A stretch of 64,000 nucleotides of DNA from UBA12170 sp964293475 (GCA_964293475.1 CAXYYJ010000013.1:1-64000); one strand, 5' to 3'; positions 44,301 to 52,652 are shown, counted from the stretch's first letter. The notes: generated by a model not told the origin, from the sequence alone. Translations and numbers: made by a program.

Positions 44301-45461
44301 TATTTTGGTAGGGCTTTCGATGATGGAATGGAGCAAATTGAAATCGGAATGATATTTTTCTTCACTTCGTTTTATGTCGATAGTTAATTTCTCAGCCAGT
44401 TCATATGACCTTTTAACGCTGTTAAACAGCAATTTAGTAAGAAGAAATAGCAGAAAACTGATTACAAGGCCACTAATCAGAACTGAAATAACTAAGGAGT
44501 TAAAAGCTGAAAACTGCGGATTGGGTTGTGAAAAACTCAGTAGCCATTTTTTTCCATTGAATTCTATTGGTATGGAGTGAGTGCGAAATTGAGTGTCGAC
44601 GGATTTTATAGTATCATTAATTTGACTGTCATACAGTAAGGAATTAGCCGAAATTACGTCATCGTATACCTTCAGATGTATTCTTTTGGCTTTCATTTTG
44701 TCCCATCGGCCCAAAATGCCCTTCATCAAATCGTTCATTCTATAAGGACTATAAACCCAGCCTTTAATGGCTGCGCGACGTTCTTCGATGGTCGAAATGG
44801 GCATGTGGCTCTTATAAACCGGGACATACATCAACGTTCCGAACTGAACGTCTTCGTTGGTTTCCTGCACCAAAGCCACTTTCCCCGAAAGCATGGCTAT
44901 GTCGTAATCGCGTGATGCGTCCATGGCTTTTCTTCGGGTTGAATCCGAATACATATCATAACCCATCGCCCTACGGTTGCGATACGAAAATGGCTCCAGA
45001 TAAACAATCGAAGTATAAACATCTCTGTTGCCAGCCGGATATACGCGGTAGTTGGTAAAACCCTCCCCCTGAATTCGGCGAATATGCTCTTCCAATAGGT
45101 TTTTTGGTATAATCAACGAAAAACCTACCCCCTGAATACCTGGTAAATTCTTTTCTATTTTGGAGTTGTCGACAAACTTTTTCCATTCTTTTCGGGTGAT
45201 GGTATCGGCCACTGAAAAAAATGCAGCACCGGTGCGTAATAACAGTGCATGAGCATGTAAACGAGTATCCATATTCATTTCAATCTCGGTGCAAACCTGA
45301 GTAAACTCTTCCTGAGCTTGTTTTTTCACATTCTTAAAAACAAAAAAAGTGATTATAATGGTTGCGAAAAAGCCAATAATCAGAATTACAACAGCACTCC
45401 ATTCATTTTTGGAAATGAATTTTGATAGGAAATTTTGGTGATTAAAATTGTTCGATTTCAT
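41352..45461 (-). CDS. CHASE and multi-PAS sensor histidine kinase
   Basis: This 1369-residue membrane kinase has a first helix at about residues 18-40, then an extracytoplasmic CHASE domain (about 60-300, with PGIQGVGFSLIIPK and FSYRNRRAMGYDMYSDS). A second helix follows at about 325-350 and then about six PAS domains. The end is a HisKA domain (FFSIIAHDLKSPFNSILGFSE, phospho-acceptor His) and a HATPase_c domain with NLISNAIKFTH, DNGVGIS and GTGLGLILCKEFVEKHGG. CHASE domains bind small extracellular ligands. There is no receiver domain and no neighbouring response regulator. The length is unusual because of the number of PAS modules. Confidence 0.93.
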   Translation of the reverse strand: MKSNNFNHQNFLSKFISKNEWSAVVILIIGFFATIIITFFVFKNVKKQAQEEFTQVCTEIEMNMDTRLHAHALLLRTGAAFFSVADTITRKEWKKFVDNSKIEKNLPGIQGVGFSLIIPKNLLEEHIRRIQGEGFTNYRVYPAGNRDVYTSIVYLEPFSYRNRRAMGYDMYSDSTRRKAMDASRDYDIAMLSGKVALVQETNEDVQFGTLMYVPVYKSHMPISTIEERRAAIKGWVYSPYRMNDLMKGILGRWDKMKAKRIHLKVYDDVISANSLLYDSQINDTIKSVDTQFRTHSIPIEFNGKKWLLSFSQPNPQFSAFNSLVISVLISGLVISFLLFLLTKLLFNSVKRSYELAEKLTIDIKRSEEKYHSDFNLLHSIIESPTKIIIFALDRSYQYTSFSKFHKETMKTIWGADIQIGMSILDVISRDDDKEGAKQNFEKALNGESFIVTEEYGDDAGQRTFYENYYSAIKNSDGEIVGVSVFVIDISQRLQAEHAQFISEKKYNEIFEQSPVAIKYYDSKGILVNLNSAAIRLFGIVNIQEVMGTSLFDIHILTKMQKDKLLKRESIYFEYEFDFEYIKEHNLYESSRSGKITLDCSISPLTSGDLLIGYVARAQDISERKKSEAILNDSEIRYRRLFETAQDGIIILDADTGKIVMVNPFLVQMLGYTEEQFIEKAIWEIGTFKNITASHEKFLELKQQNYVRYENLPLETSKGEIIEVEFVSNVYLVDQKKVIQCNIRDVSERKKAQLLLQQTRQNYETFFNTIDNYLFVLDQNANIVHTNKTVIERLGYSEDEICGQSVLKLHPKGMVEDAKRIFGEMLLGKTDFCPIPLVTKAGEQILVETRINHGIWNGQPVIFGVSKDMTQIRLSEEKFSKVFYLNPSACSLSEQVTEKYTEVNAAFYSVFGFTSDEVIGKTAVDLGIINNQQVAEIYQKSDKNGNISDIELALKAKNGEIKYVILSSENISLFNKKMRYTVVHDISKRKLYEEQLFNKQLLLRTLIDNIPDAIYAKDAQLRKTLANPTELIYMKAKSEEEVLGKTDFETYPLEFSEKYDIDDQKVIKTGQPLNNCEGFIYDDKNQKRWLLSSKIPLRDKDGKIIGLVGISRDITQRKKSEIDIKTKNEELQKLNAEKDKFFSIIAHDLKSPFNSILGFSEILVEHVKEKDYESIEKYAEIIHLSSTRAMDLLTNIMEWSRSQTGRMEFNPGYFEMVELIKTTIEFFTENAGQKSIIITKELPSSALIFADKDMISTVLRNLISNAIKFTHVDGEIHIGAQISKEILTVSVSDNGVGISQENIEKLFRIDGDFTTTGTQNEKGTGLGLILCKEFVEKHGGKIWVESRVDELEDKSGSTFYFTIPKNNLTV

Positions 45462-46068
45462 GTTGATCCTGTTCGTATCTGGGGCAAGAAATGTTTATAG
45501 GGCATTATTACAATCCAATTCTTTTTGCCAAAAAATGAGATTCAAAATCAATTTAAATAATTGAGCACATGGTTGTTTCAAAGGTAAACAAAAACCTGGC
45601 TTTTGCGACTTCGCATTTTATTATTTTTAGGAATTCTTTCTCAGGATTATTTTGCCACATTGCAGGATAAAAAAAATGATTTCCCCTTTGTCTTTTAGCT
45701 GTTTTGTTGTCTTACTTTTTGATGCCATTTGCAAGTGGAATTCGATTTATAGCCGATTTTTTATATGGCGTACTCTGAAGAGCCAATCCTGACGTGAAGT
45801 GTAAAAACTAATGTGTAATAGAAATATTACTAACAAAAAACTTACTAATAAAAAACTTACTAATAAAAATATTACATTTATTTGTTAGAACTCCGAAATT
45901 GAATTATGCCATTGTGTAAATATTTAAGGATAAGTCAACACCATTTGTCTTTTGGAAATTTGCCTTACAATCTAAATTTACTGAAAAGGAAACTGATATT
46001 TTAAAATGAAAGTCTGAATTATTTCGATTAACTCATCCTAAATAATCTCACTTGCGCGAATAAGAAGC
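45462..46068. other. AT-rich intergenic region, 600 bp, no gene
   Basis: No convincing coding frame. It should contain the promoter of the minus-strand kinase near 45480-45600. A three-unit 15-bp tandem repeat lies at 45828-45872. Confidence 0.5.
45828..45872. repeat. Three-unit 15-bp tandem repeat
   Basis: The units TACTAACAAAAAACT, TACTAATAAAAAACT and TACTAATAAAAATAT follow each other without gaps. The AT-rich units lie between the kinase and urocanate hydratase genes. Confidence 0.8.
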
Positions 46069-48081
46069 CTAAAACAACCCGTCAACCAATTCATCCTGAG
46101 CAAAATTGGGCAGGGTAACTTTTAATCCGGGGGTTTGTTCCATCGCGCGTTTAATGGCAAATACGGCTTCCGGATTTCGGGCCCAGCTGCGGCGGCTGAT
46201 TCCGTTGTTCACATCCCAGAAAAGCATATTGCGAAGTCTTCTTTCGGCATCGGCACTGCCATCGAGCAACATGCCAAATCCGCCGTTTATCACTTCGCCC
46301 CATCCAACTCCGCCTCCATTGTGAATGCTCACCCAGGTGGCTCCTCTAAACGAATCGCCAATTACATTCTGAATGGCCATATCCGCCGTAAAAGCCGAAC
46401 CATCATAAATATTCGATGTTTCCCTGAATGGGCTGTCGGTGCCCGAAACATCGTGATGATCGCGACCCAACACCACTGGCGCTGTTATTTTTCCCGAGGC
46501 AATGGCATCGTTGAAAGCTGCGGCAATTTTAATTCTTCCTTCGGCATCGGCATAAAGGATTCTGGCTTGAGAACCCACCACCAGCTTATTCTCTTGGGCT
46601 CCTTTAATCCATTGAATATTGTCGGCCATTTGGCTCTGAATTTCTTTGGGACTGTTTTTCATCATTTCTTCCAAAACTTCAGAAGCAATTAAATCGGTGG
46701 TTTCTAAATCTTTCGGGTTGTTCGATGTGCAAACCCAACGGAAAGGGCCAAAACCATAATCGAAGAACATAGGTCCCATAATATCCTGAACATAAGATGG
46801 ATAGCGGAAACCTGTCCCTTTTTCATTCATCACATCGGCGCCTGCCCGGCTGGCTTCTAACAGAAAAGCATTGCCATAATCGAAGAAATAGGTGCCACGG
46901 GCTGTGTGAATGTTCACGGCGGCGGCATGTCGGCGAAGGGTTTCTCTCACTTTTTCTTTAAACAGTTCGGGTTGCTTTGCCATCATCTCGTTCGACTCTT
47001 CATAACTCAATCCCACCGGATAATATCCCCCCGACCAGGGGTTATGGAGCGATGTTTGGTCGCTTCCCAAATCCACAAATACATTTTCTTCAGCAAATTT
47101 TTCCCACACATCCACCACATTTCCCTGATAGGCTATGGAAACTACTTCTTTGTTTGATGTGGCTATTCTAACTCTCGCAACCAGTTCATCTAAATCGCTG
47201 ATAACTTCGTCCACCCAGCCTTGCGAATGACGGGTTTTGGTGGCTTTGGGATTGATTTCGGCTGTGACAGAAACCACACCGGCAATATTGCCTGCCTTGG
47301 GCTGAGCACCCGACATTCCACCAAGTCCGGCGGTGAGAAACAGTTTTCCGGCAAAAGGATTTTCACCTGCTTTGGCAACTTTTCTGGCTCCATTCATCAC
47401 GGTGATGGTGGTACCGTGAACAATTCCCTGGGGACCGATATACATATAGCTTCCCGCCGTCATTTGGCCATATTGCGAAACTCCAAGTGCATTAAATTTT
47501 TCCCAATCGTCGGGTTTGGAATAGTTTGGAATAACCATTCCATTGGTTACCACCACTCTAGGTGCTTCTTTATGTGATGGAAAAAGCCCCATGGGATGAC
47601 CCGAATACATGACCAGAGTTTGCTCGTCGGTCATGGTGGCTAAATATTGCATGGTGAGCAGATATTGTGCCCAGTTTTGGAAAACAGCACCATTTCCACC
47701 ATAGGTAATCAATTCGTGAGGGTGTTGAGCCACAGCATAATCCAGATTATTCATGATCATGAGCATAATGGCTGCTGCCTGTTTGCTTTGATGCGGAAAT
47801 TCGTCGATATGACGGGCATGAATGGCATAATCGGGTCGGTAGCGATACATGTAAATCCGGCCATACTTTTTTAATTCTTCGGCAAACTCAGGAGCTAAAA
47901 CAGCGTGTAAGCTTTCGGGGAAATACCGCAAAGCATTTTTTAATGCCAGCTTTTTCTCATCCACTGTTAATATGTCTTTCCGAATTGGAGCATGATTGAT
48001 GCTGGTTTCGTAAGGTTTGGGTTGAGGCAATTCTGCTGGTATTCCCTTTAAAATCTGATTTTTAAATGCTGTAAGTTCCAT
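46069..48081 (-). CDS. hutU: Urocanate hydratase
   Basis: This 670-residue urocanase converts urocanate to imidazolone propionate, the second step of histidine degradation, using tightly bound NAD+. Landmarks are ELITYGGNGAVFQNWAQYL, AGSYMYIGPQGIVHGT, AGLGGMSGAQPKAG and GRDHHDVSGTDSPFRET. It is longer than the proteobacterial enzyme of about 555 residues, as usual in Bacteroidota, with an N-terminal extension. I chose the ATG at 48081 (MELTAFKNQIL); the longer frame starts in the intergenic region. No hutH, hutI or ftcD lies next to it. Confidence 0.95.
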   Translation of the reverse strand: MELTAFKNQILKGIPAELPQPKPYETSINHAPIRKDILTVDEKKLALKNALRYFPESLHAVLAPEFAEELKKYGRIYMYRYRPDYAIHARHIDEFPHQSKQAAAIMLMIMNNLDYAVAQHPHELITYGGNGAVFQNWAQYLLTMQYLATMTDEQTLVMYSGHPMGLFPSHKEAPRVVVTNGMVIPNYSKPDDWEKFNALGVSQYGQMTAGSYMYIGPQGIVHGTTITVMNGARKVAKAGENPFAGKLFLTAGLGGMSGAQPKAGNIAGVVSVTAEINPKATKTRHSQGWVDEVISDLDELVARVRIATSNKEVVSIAYQGNVVDVWEKFAEENVFVDLGSDQTSLHNPWSGGYYPVGLSYEESNEMMAKQPELFKEKVRETLRRHAAAVNIHTARGTYFFDYGNAFLLEASRAGADVMNEKGTGFRYPSYVQDIMGPMFFDYGFGPFRWVCTSNNPKDLETTDLIASEVLEEMMKNSPKEIQSQMADNIQWIKGAQENKLVVGSQARILYADAEGRIKIAAAFNDAIASGKITAPVVLGRDHHDVSGTDSPFRETSNIYDGSAFTADMAIQNVIGDSFRGATWVSIHNGGGVGWGEVINGGFGMLLDGSADAERRLRNMLFWDVNNGISRRSWARNPEAVFAIKRAMEQTPGLKVTLPNFAQDELVDGLF

Positions 48082-48191
48082 GGTTTTTATATTTTCCAAA
48101 ATTTTGGCAAAGGTACGAAAACGGGTGGAGGAGAAAATCAGGAAATCACAGAAAAACATTTTTTCTGCTTTTATATGTCAATGTATTGTGT

Positions 48192-48199
48192 TAAATTTG
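48192..48199 (+). promoter_or_regulatory. Candidate -7 element of the H-NOX operon
   Basis: TAAATTTG matches TAnnTTTG and ends 19 bp before the H-NOX ATG. The T-rich stretch at about 48160-48175 could supply the -33 element. hutU is divergent, with its start about 110 bp away. Confidence 0.5.
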
Positions 48200-48218
48200 A
48201 GAGAATAATTTGAAAACT

Positions 48219-48764
48219 ATGAAAGGAATTGTATTTACTGAGTTCATTGAGTTTGTAGAAAACACCTTTGGATTCGAAGTGGCCGACGCCATGATTTCTA
48301 AGGCCGATTTAAAATCGGGAGGCGTGTATACCGCTGTTGGAACCTACGATTTTGATGAAATGGTGGGGCTTTTAATTCAATTGAATAAGATTACGCAAAT
48401 ACCTGTCCCACAGCTTCTCGAAGCCTATGGGAGCCATCTGTTTTATAGATTTGTGGAGCTTTATCCCCATTTTTTAACTAAAGAAGTGGGTCTGTTTGGT
48501 TTTATCGAAAAGATTGACCAATACATCCACGTGGAAGTTAAAAAGCTTTATCCCGATGCCGAATTGCCAAAGATTACAGTTCATCGAAGAACCAATCTTG
48601 AGATGGAGATGGTGTATAAATCGAGCCGCAAACTGTCATTTTTCGCTCTCGGATTGCTCAAATCAGCCTCTGAGTTTTTCGAGGAACCCATAAGCATCCA
48701 AATGAAAGACCATTCCGCCGATGGAACAGAAACCCTTTTCATACTCACAAAAACCAATGATTGA
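48219..48764 (+). CDS. H-NOX heme-based gas sensor
   Basis: The protein has 181 residues. The proximal heme ligand is probably His104 in QYIHVEVKKLYPDAELP, and the heme-propionate motif YxSxR is seen as YKSSR (about residue 138). Bacterial H-NOX proteins bind nitric oxide, or O2 in anaerobes, and regulate a partner kinase or cyclase. The next gene, a hybrid histidine kinase, overlaps it by 8 bp, which is the classical arrangement. I chose the ATG at 48219 since MKGIVFTEF is the family start; a TTG three codons upstream is possible but less likely. Confidence 0.92.
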   Translation: MKGIVFTEFIEFVENTFGFEVADAMISKADLKSGGVYTAVGTYDFDEMVGLLIQLNKITQIPVPQLLEAYGSHLFYRFVELYPHFLTKEVGLFGFIEKIDQYIHVEVKKLYPDAELPKITVHRRTNLEMEMVYKSSRKLSFFALGLLKSASEFFEEPISIQMKDHSADGTETLFILTKTND

Positions 48765-50133
48765 CCAGTCGAAATATGATGCTGTTTTTAATGCCCTCAA
48801 CAGGGAACGATCTGCCCGAAAAGCTGCTGAACGAATCATAGAAGAAAAGAGCAGCGAAATTTTTCGGGTTAATCAGGAATTGGTTTCCCTGAATCAAAAT
48901 CTCGAAAAAAGAATAGAAGAGAGAACCCACGACATAGAAGAAAGCTACCGCGAATTGGAGCTGGCAAAGAAAATTGCTGAAGATGCCACTGCTTCTAAAT
49001 CCAATTTTCTTTCCAATATGAGTCACGAAATCAGAACCCCACTAAATGGAATTATTGGACTAACCAACCTTTTGCTCGAAGAAAAACATGACGACCGCGT
49101 GGTAGAAATGCTCAGTTCAATAAAATATTCAGCCGATAATTTAATTCGTATCATCAACGAAATACTCGATTTTTCAAAAATAGAATCTGGAAAAACCCAG
49201 TTCGAATTTATCGAGTTTAATCTGAAGAAATTGCTCACCGAGTTGATACGAAACATGGAATTTTCGGCCCAGGCAAAGCAACTGGAGCTTCGGTTTCACT
49301 GGAATCCGCTGGTGCCCGAAATCATAAAAGGCGATCCCATAAAGCTCAATCAGGTATTGACCAATTTAATGGGAAATGCTTTGAAATTCACAGAAAAAGG
49401 TATTGTTTCCTTATCTGTTTGCAAAGAAAAACCAATAGAATTCAGCCATATGAAAGGCTTGTTTTTTGTGGTAAAAGATACTGGGGTCGGAATTGCACCC
49501 GATAAACTGAATACCATTTTCGAAAGTTTTCAGCAAAGTGATAGCAGTACCTCCCGAAAATATGGAGGAACAGGGCTGGGGCTCACCATCAGCAAAAGTT
49601 TTGTTGAACTTCAGGGTGGAGCAATGTGGGTTAAAAGTACCTTGAATGTAGGCTCTGAGTTTCAATTTATCTATCCCTGTGAGCTTATTGGTGAAGACAA
49701 AGCCAGTGGATTTAAAAACTTGACCAGTTATGAATTTAATCCGCTGAATATAAGCGTTTTATTGGTCGAAGACAACAAGCTTAACCAATTTGTAGCATCT
49801 CAGTTTTTGAATCGATGGAAAGTTACGGTCGACATTGCCAATAATGGAATCGAAGCGATTCAAATGCTTGCAAATCATTTGTACGACTGTGTTTTAATGG
49901 ATATTCAGATGCCCGAAATGAATGGTATTGAAGCAACAAAATTCATTAGAAATCCACAGAGCAATGTCTTGCAACATCATATTCCCATAATTGCGTTAAC
50001 AGCAAATGCCTTTAATGAAACCAAAAAAGAAGTTCTGGCAGTAGGTATGAACAGCATGGTCTCGAAACCCCTGGCACCCGAACTCCTTCATAGATGCCTT
50101 AGCGCGCTTGTAAAACCCGAAAAACAATCCTGA
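48757..50133 (+). CDS. H-NOX-associated hybrid histidine kinase
   Basis: This soluble kinase has 458 residues. An N-terminal coiled coil (about 15-85, ARKAAERIIEEKSSEIFRVN...) comes first, then HisKA with SNMSHEIRTPLNGIIG (phospho-acceptor His about residue 92) and HATPase_c with NLMGNALKFTE, DTGVGIAPDKL and YGGTGLGLTISKSFVELQGG. A C-terminal receiver domain has VLLVEDNKLNQ and the phospho-acceptor Asp in VLMDIQMPEMNG (about residue 394). No transmembrane helix is seen, in line with sensing through H-NOX. It starts inside the last codons of the H-NOX gene; an earlier ATG at 48721 would overlap more. Confidence 0.93.
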   Translation: MIDQSKYDAVFNALNRERSARKAAERIIEEKSSEIFRVNQELVSLNQNLEKRIEERTHDIEESYRELELAKKIAEDATASKSNFLSNMSHEIRTPLNGIIGLTNLLLEEKHDDRVVEMLSSIKYSADNLIRIINEILDFSKIESGKTQFEFIEFNLKKLLTELIRNMEFSAQAKQLELRFHWNPLVPEIIKGDPIKLNQVLTNLMGNALKFTEKGIVSLSVCKEKPIEFSHMKGLFFVVKDTGVGIAPDKLNTIFESFQQSDSSTSRKYGGTGLGLTISKSFVELQGGAMWVKSTLNVGSEFQFIYPCELIGEDKASGFKNLTSYEFNPLNISVLLVEDNKLNQFVASQFLNRWKVTVDIANNGIEAIQMLANHLYDCVLMDIQMPEMNGIEATKFIRNPQSNVLQHHIPIIALTANAFNETKKEVLAVGMNSMVSKPLAPELLHRCLSALVKPEKQS

Positions 50134-50134
50134 A

Positions 50135-50608
50135 ATGATGCTTAACAATCTGGATAAAAGCGACCTTTTGTCAATACTTGATATTCTATTGAAGGAAATG
50201 GAACAGCCATTTTTTATTGTCGATTCTATTTTTAGAATAAAATATTTTAACCACGCCTTTAGCAAATTTGTGGCGAAGGAACCAAATACGATTCTTGATG
50301 TGGATTTTGGCGAAGCATTGGGTTGCGGAAACATGATAAAAGACCACAAAAATTGCGCATTTACTTCATTTTGTGGTCATTGCGAAATTCGAAAAAATCT
50401 CCATCTCGTTTTCAATAAACAACAGGATAAGGTTCAGTTTGAGCTGGTGAGAGAGTTTGTAATAAATGGTGAAATTTTAACCAGACACGTGCAAATGTCT
50501 CTTTTACAACTTGTTATTGAACAAAATAGACAAGTTATTTGTTTGATTTCGGACAAAGGAGATAAGGATTTAATTCAACTATTAACTCAACCACAATCCG
50601 TTATTTAA
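50135..50608 (+). CDS. PAS-like protein with a conserved Cys cluster
   Basis: This 157-residue protein has a PAS fold (EMEQPFFIVDSIFRIKYFNHAF, residues 21-42). A cysteine cluster follows: GEALGCGNM, NCAFTSFCGHCEIRKN. Such Cys-containing PAS proteins with G-C-x...C-G-x-C spacing are seen beside sensor kinases and may bind an Fe-S cluster or zinc, or sense redox state; this is inference. No output domain is present. It starts one base after the hybrid kinase stop, so it is the third gene of the H-NOX operon and may be another input or target. Confidence 0.75.
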   Translation: MMLNNLDKSDLLSILDILLKEMEQPFFIVDSIFRIKYFNHAFSKFVAKEPNTILDVDFGEALGCGNMIKDHKNCAFTSFCGHCEIRKNLHLVFNKQQDKVQFELVREFVINGEILTRHVQMSLLQLVIEQNRQVICLISDKGDKDLIQLLTQPQSVI

Positions 50609-50620
50609 TGTTCATTTTGT

Positions 50621-50628
50621 TATTTTTG
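50621..50628 (+). promoter_or_regulatory. Candidate -7 element of crcB
   Basis: TATTTTTG matches TAnnTTTG and ends 17 bp before the crcB ATG. No fluoride riboswitch (crcB motif) is visible in the roughly 37 bp of leader. Confidence 0.45.
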
Positions 50629-50645
50629 CCGCTTTATCCGAAACT

Positions 50646-51023
50646 ATGAAATTTCTTTATCTCATTTTAGGTGGTGGAATAGGTACTATTTTGAGATATC
50701 TTATTTCGGTTACATCTTCCCGTTTTTTTGGAATTTCTTTCCCTGTTGGAACGCTTATTATCAATCTTTTAGGTAGTTTTCTGATAGGTTTTTCCTTTGT
50801 TTTGCTGGGTCGTGAAAATATAAATCCTTCCTTGAAGCTTTTTCTGTTTGTGGGCATTTTCGGAAGCTTTACCACATTTTCAACCTATATGTTCGAGTCG
50901 TACGATTTAATAAAACTGGGTAGCATTAAGTCTGCAATTCTATATTTGGGGTTATCAAATATCCTCGGCCTTATTTTGGTTTATCTGGGGTTTGTTCTGG
51001 GTGATTATATTCAAAAACATTGA
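50646..51023 (+). CDS. crcB: Fluoride channel CrcB/Fluc
   Basis: This 125-residue protein has four transmembrane helices. Fluc family motifs are GGGIGTILRYLIS (residues 9-21), GTLIINLLGSFLIGF (about 36-50) and GSFTTFSTYMFE (about 77-88), the last holding the Phe and Ser/Thr residues of the fluoride pore. CrcB dimers export fluoride. The next gene starts 5 bp after its stop codon. Confidence 0.95.
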   Translation: MKFLYLILGGGIGTILRYLISVTSSRFFGISFPVGTLIINLLGSFLIGFSFVLLGRENINPSLKLFLFVGIFGSFTTFSTYMFESYDLIKLGSIKSAILYLGLSNILGLILVYLGFVLGDYIQKH

Positions 51024-51027
51024 TATT

Positions 51028-51597
51028 GTGCACGATTTAGAGCCATATTATAGCTGGCGCAAATACTATACCGCCGAAACCGACCCCAACTCTCCTTTCT
51101 ACAAACGGGTTTATTCAGAGTTTGAGTTTACGCATGCCATCTATGATACTGTAATTCATCCTCAGTGGGACGAGTTTGGCTCCCTCACTTTGTACACAAA
51201 AATCCTGTTTGCCGATTACAATCACGGATTTGCCATCATGGAGTTTATTGGCGAATGGAATGACCTTCTCTACAACGACATTATGTATCTCTATAGAAAT
51301 GTGATTGAAGATATGCTGGCGAAAGGAATTCAGAAGTTTATTCTGATTGGGGAAAATGTGCATGTTTTTCATGCCGATGATGATAGCTATTACGAAGAAT
51401 GGTTCGACCAGCTCGACGATGGCTGGATAGTTGGACTGAATTTTTTGCATCATAACCTACAGGAATTCAGTCATGCGCGAATCGATCACTACATTAGCTT
51501 TGGCGATGATTTTGAAATCGAAAATTGGCGTATCTATTCTCCTTTGGATCTTTTCAGACAAATAGACAGGGTGATGCAATACAGGCTTGGTTACTAA
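51028..51597 (+). CDS. Conserved hypothetical protein, family not identified
   Basis: The protein has about 189 residues if the GTG at 51028 is used (HDLEPYYSWRKYYTAETDPN). It is acidic and rich in aromatic residues (SEFEFTHAIYDTVIHPQWDE, HADDDSYYEEWFDQLDDGWI) and has no signal peptide or membrane helix. The short gaps on both sides (5 bp to crcB, about 11 bp to acylphosphatase) suggest one transcript. Similar proteins seem restricted to Bacteroidota as far as I recall; the function is unknown. A longer frame starting inside crcB at 50992 is less likely. Confidence 0.75.
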   Translation: MHDLEPYYSWRKYYTAETDPNSPFYKRVYSEFEFTHAIYDTVIHPQWDEFGSLTLYTKILFADYNHGFAIMEFIGEWNDLLYNDIMYLYRNVIEDMLAKGIQKFILIGENVHVFHADDDSYYEEWFDQLDDGWIVGLNFLHHNLQEFSHARIDHYISFGDDFEIENWRIYSPLDLFRQIDRVMQYRLGY

Positions 51598-51608
51598 ATT
51601 AAAATTCT

Positions 51609-51875
51609 ATGAAAGCGGTTCAAATTATTGTCAGAGGGAAGGTTCAGGGAGTGGGATTCAGATATTATACCCAGAAAAAAGCCTTGGAATTCGATGTTAA
51701 AGGGTTTGTTAAAAATCAGCCCGACGGTAGTGTTTACATTGAAGCCGAAGGTAAATCCATCGATTTGGAAACTTTCGTCGATTGGTGCCGAAAAGGCCCC
51801 ATGTGGTCAAAAGTTCGGGAATTCACCATCTCGGATATCCCCGTTTCTGGACTAACTATATTCGAAATCAGATAG
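51609..51875 (+). CDS. acyP: Acylphosphatase
   Basis: This 88-residue protein hydrolyses acyl phosphates. It has the substrate-binding loop VQGVGFRYYTQKKA (catalytic Arg at about residue 20) and GFVKNQPDGSVYIEAEG with the catalytic Asn near residue 38. Length and layout match the family. It is the last gene of the run starting with crcB. Confidence 0.95.
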   Translation: MKAVQIIVRGKVQGVGFRYYTQKKALEFDVKGFVKNQPDGSVYIEAEGKSIDLETFVDWCRKGPMWSKVREFTISDIPVSGLTIFEIR

Positions 51876-51879
51876 TTGG

Positions 51880-52560
51880 CTAATTGGCTCGTTTGTGGGC
51901 GACTAAAATTTCCCGTTTGCCCGGCGGTCCGGGTTTCTTTTCAATTTCAAAACCACTTTGTTTTAAAGCACGTTTTACGATACCTTTGGTGCTGTATGTG
52001 GCCAAAATGCCATTGTCTTTCATCGAGGTATAAATATTCGAAAAAACAGCTTCTGTCCATAATTCTGGCTGTAAATTGGGATTGAAAGCATCAAAATACA
52101 CCAAATCATATTGATTTTCAGCAAGAACCATGTTTTCGATGAAACTATGTTGCTTGCTTATTGTAAAATCTTCGTCCAGTAGAAAGTCCTTATTCCAGGC
52201 ATTTGTATGAAGTTTCTCAAAAACTGTTTCAGCCTCCGAATGCTCAATTAGCCCACCATAATTCAGCTTTTGCCAAAATTCCGGCTCCAAAGGATAAGCT
52301 TCCACAGCAAGATAGTCGATGTTTATGGAATGTTTTTTTGCAAAATACCAGCTGAGCAACACATTTAATCCGGTTCCCATGCCTATTTCCAAAATCTTTA
52401 TTTTGGATTTGATGTAAATAAAATTTGCCAAACCATGTTGGATAAAGATGTGATTCGATTCCTGCATGGCTCCATGAATAGAGTGATACTGCTCCTGCAT
52501 GCCAATGAGTTCAATGGAATGGGACCCGTCGCTGCTGGTGATAATTCGCTTTGGAAACAT
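51880..52560 (-). CDS. mnmD: tRNA 5-methylaminomethyl-2-thiouridine methyltransferase MnmD
   Basis: This 226-residue protein matches the MnmC2/MnmD family. The N-terminal part YHSIHGAMQESNHIFIQHGL precedes SAM motif I ILEIGMGTGLNVLL (about residue 55), and YDLVYFDAFNPNLQPELWT (about residue 152) carries the family D-A-F-x-P signature. It finishes mnm5U34 in tRNA wobble uridines. The MnmC1 oxidase domain is absent, as usual for stand-alone MnmD. It is convergent with acyP, with only 4 bp between the stops. Confidence 0.92.
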   Translation of the reverse strand: MFPKRIITSSDGSHSIELIGMQEQYHSIHGAMQESNHIFIQHGLANFIYIKSKIKILEIGMGTGLNVLLSWYFAKKHSINIDYLAVEAYPLEPEFWQKLNYGGLIEHSEAETVFEKLHTNAWNKDFLLDEDFTISKQHSFIENMVLAENQYDLVYFDAFNPNLQPELWTEAVFSNIYTSMKDNGILATYSTKGIVKRALKQSGFEIEKKPGPPGKREILVAHKRAN

Positions 52561-52640
52561 GAGCCAAAAATACAGTTTTATTTAACGATGAGTTTTATAA
52601 ATACCTGAGTTTTGGGATTGCATTACTGGCATTTTGCAGT

Positions 52641-52648
52641 TATTTTTG
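52641..52648 (+). promoter_or_regulatory. Candidate -7 element of the metal-related operon
   Basis: TATTTTTG matches TAnnTTTG and lies 4 bp before the ATG at 52653. A TTG at 52618-52620 gives a fitting -33 spacing of 20 bp. The resulting transcript would be almost leaderless. Confidence 0.45.
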
Positions 52649-52652
52649 CCCC

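Noticed and set aside
50590..50645. Possible fluoride riboswitch before crcB
   Set aside because: Only about 37 bp separate the previous stop and the start codon and the conserved crcB RNA motif is not visible.
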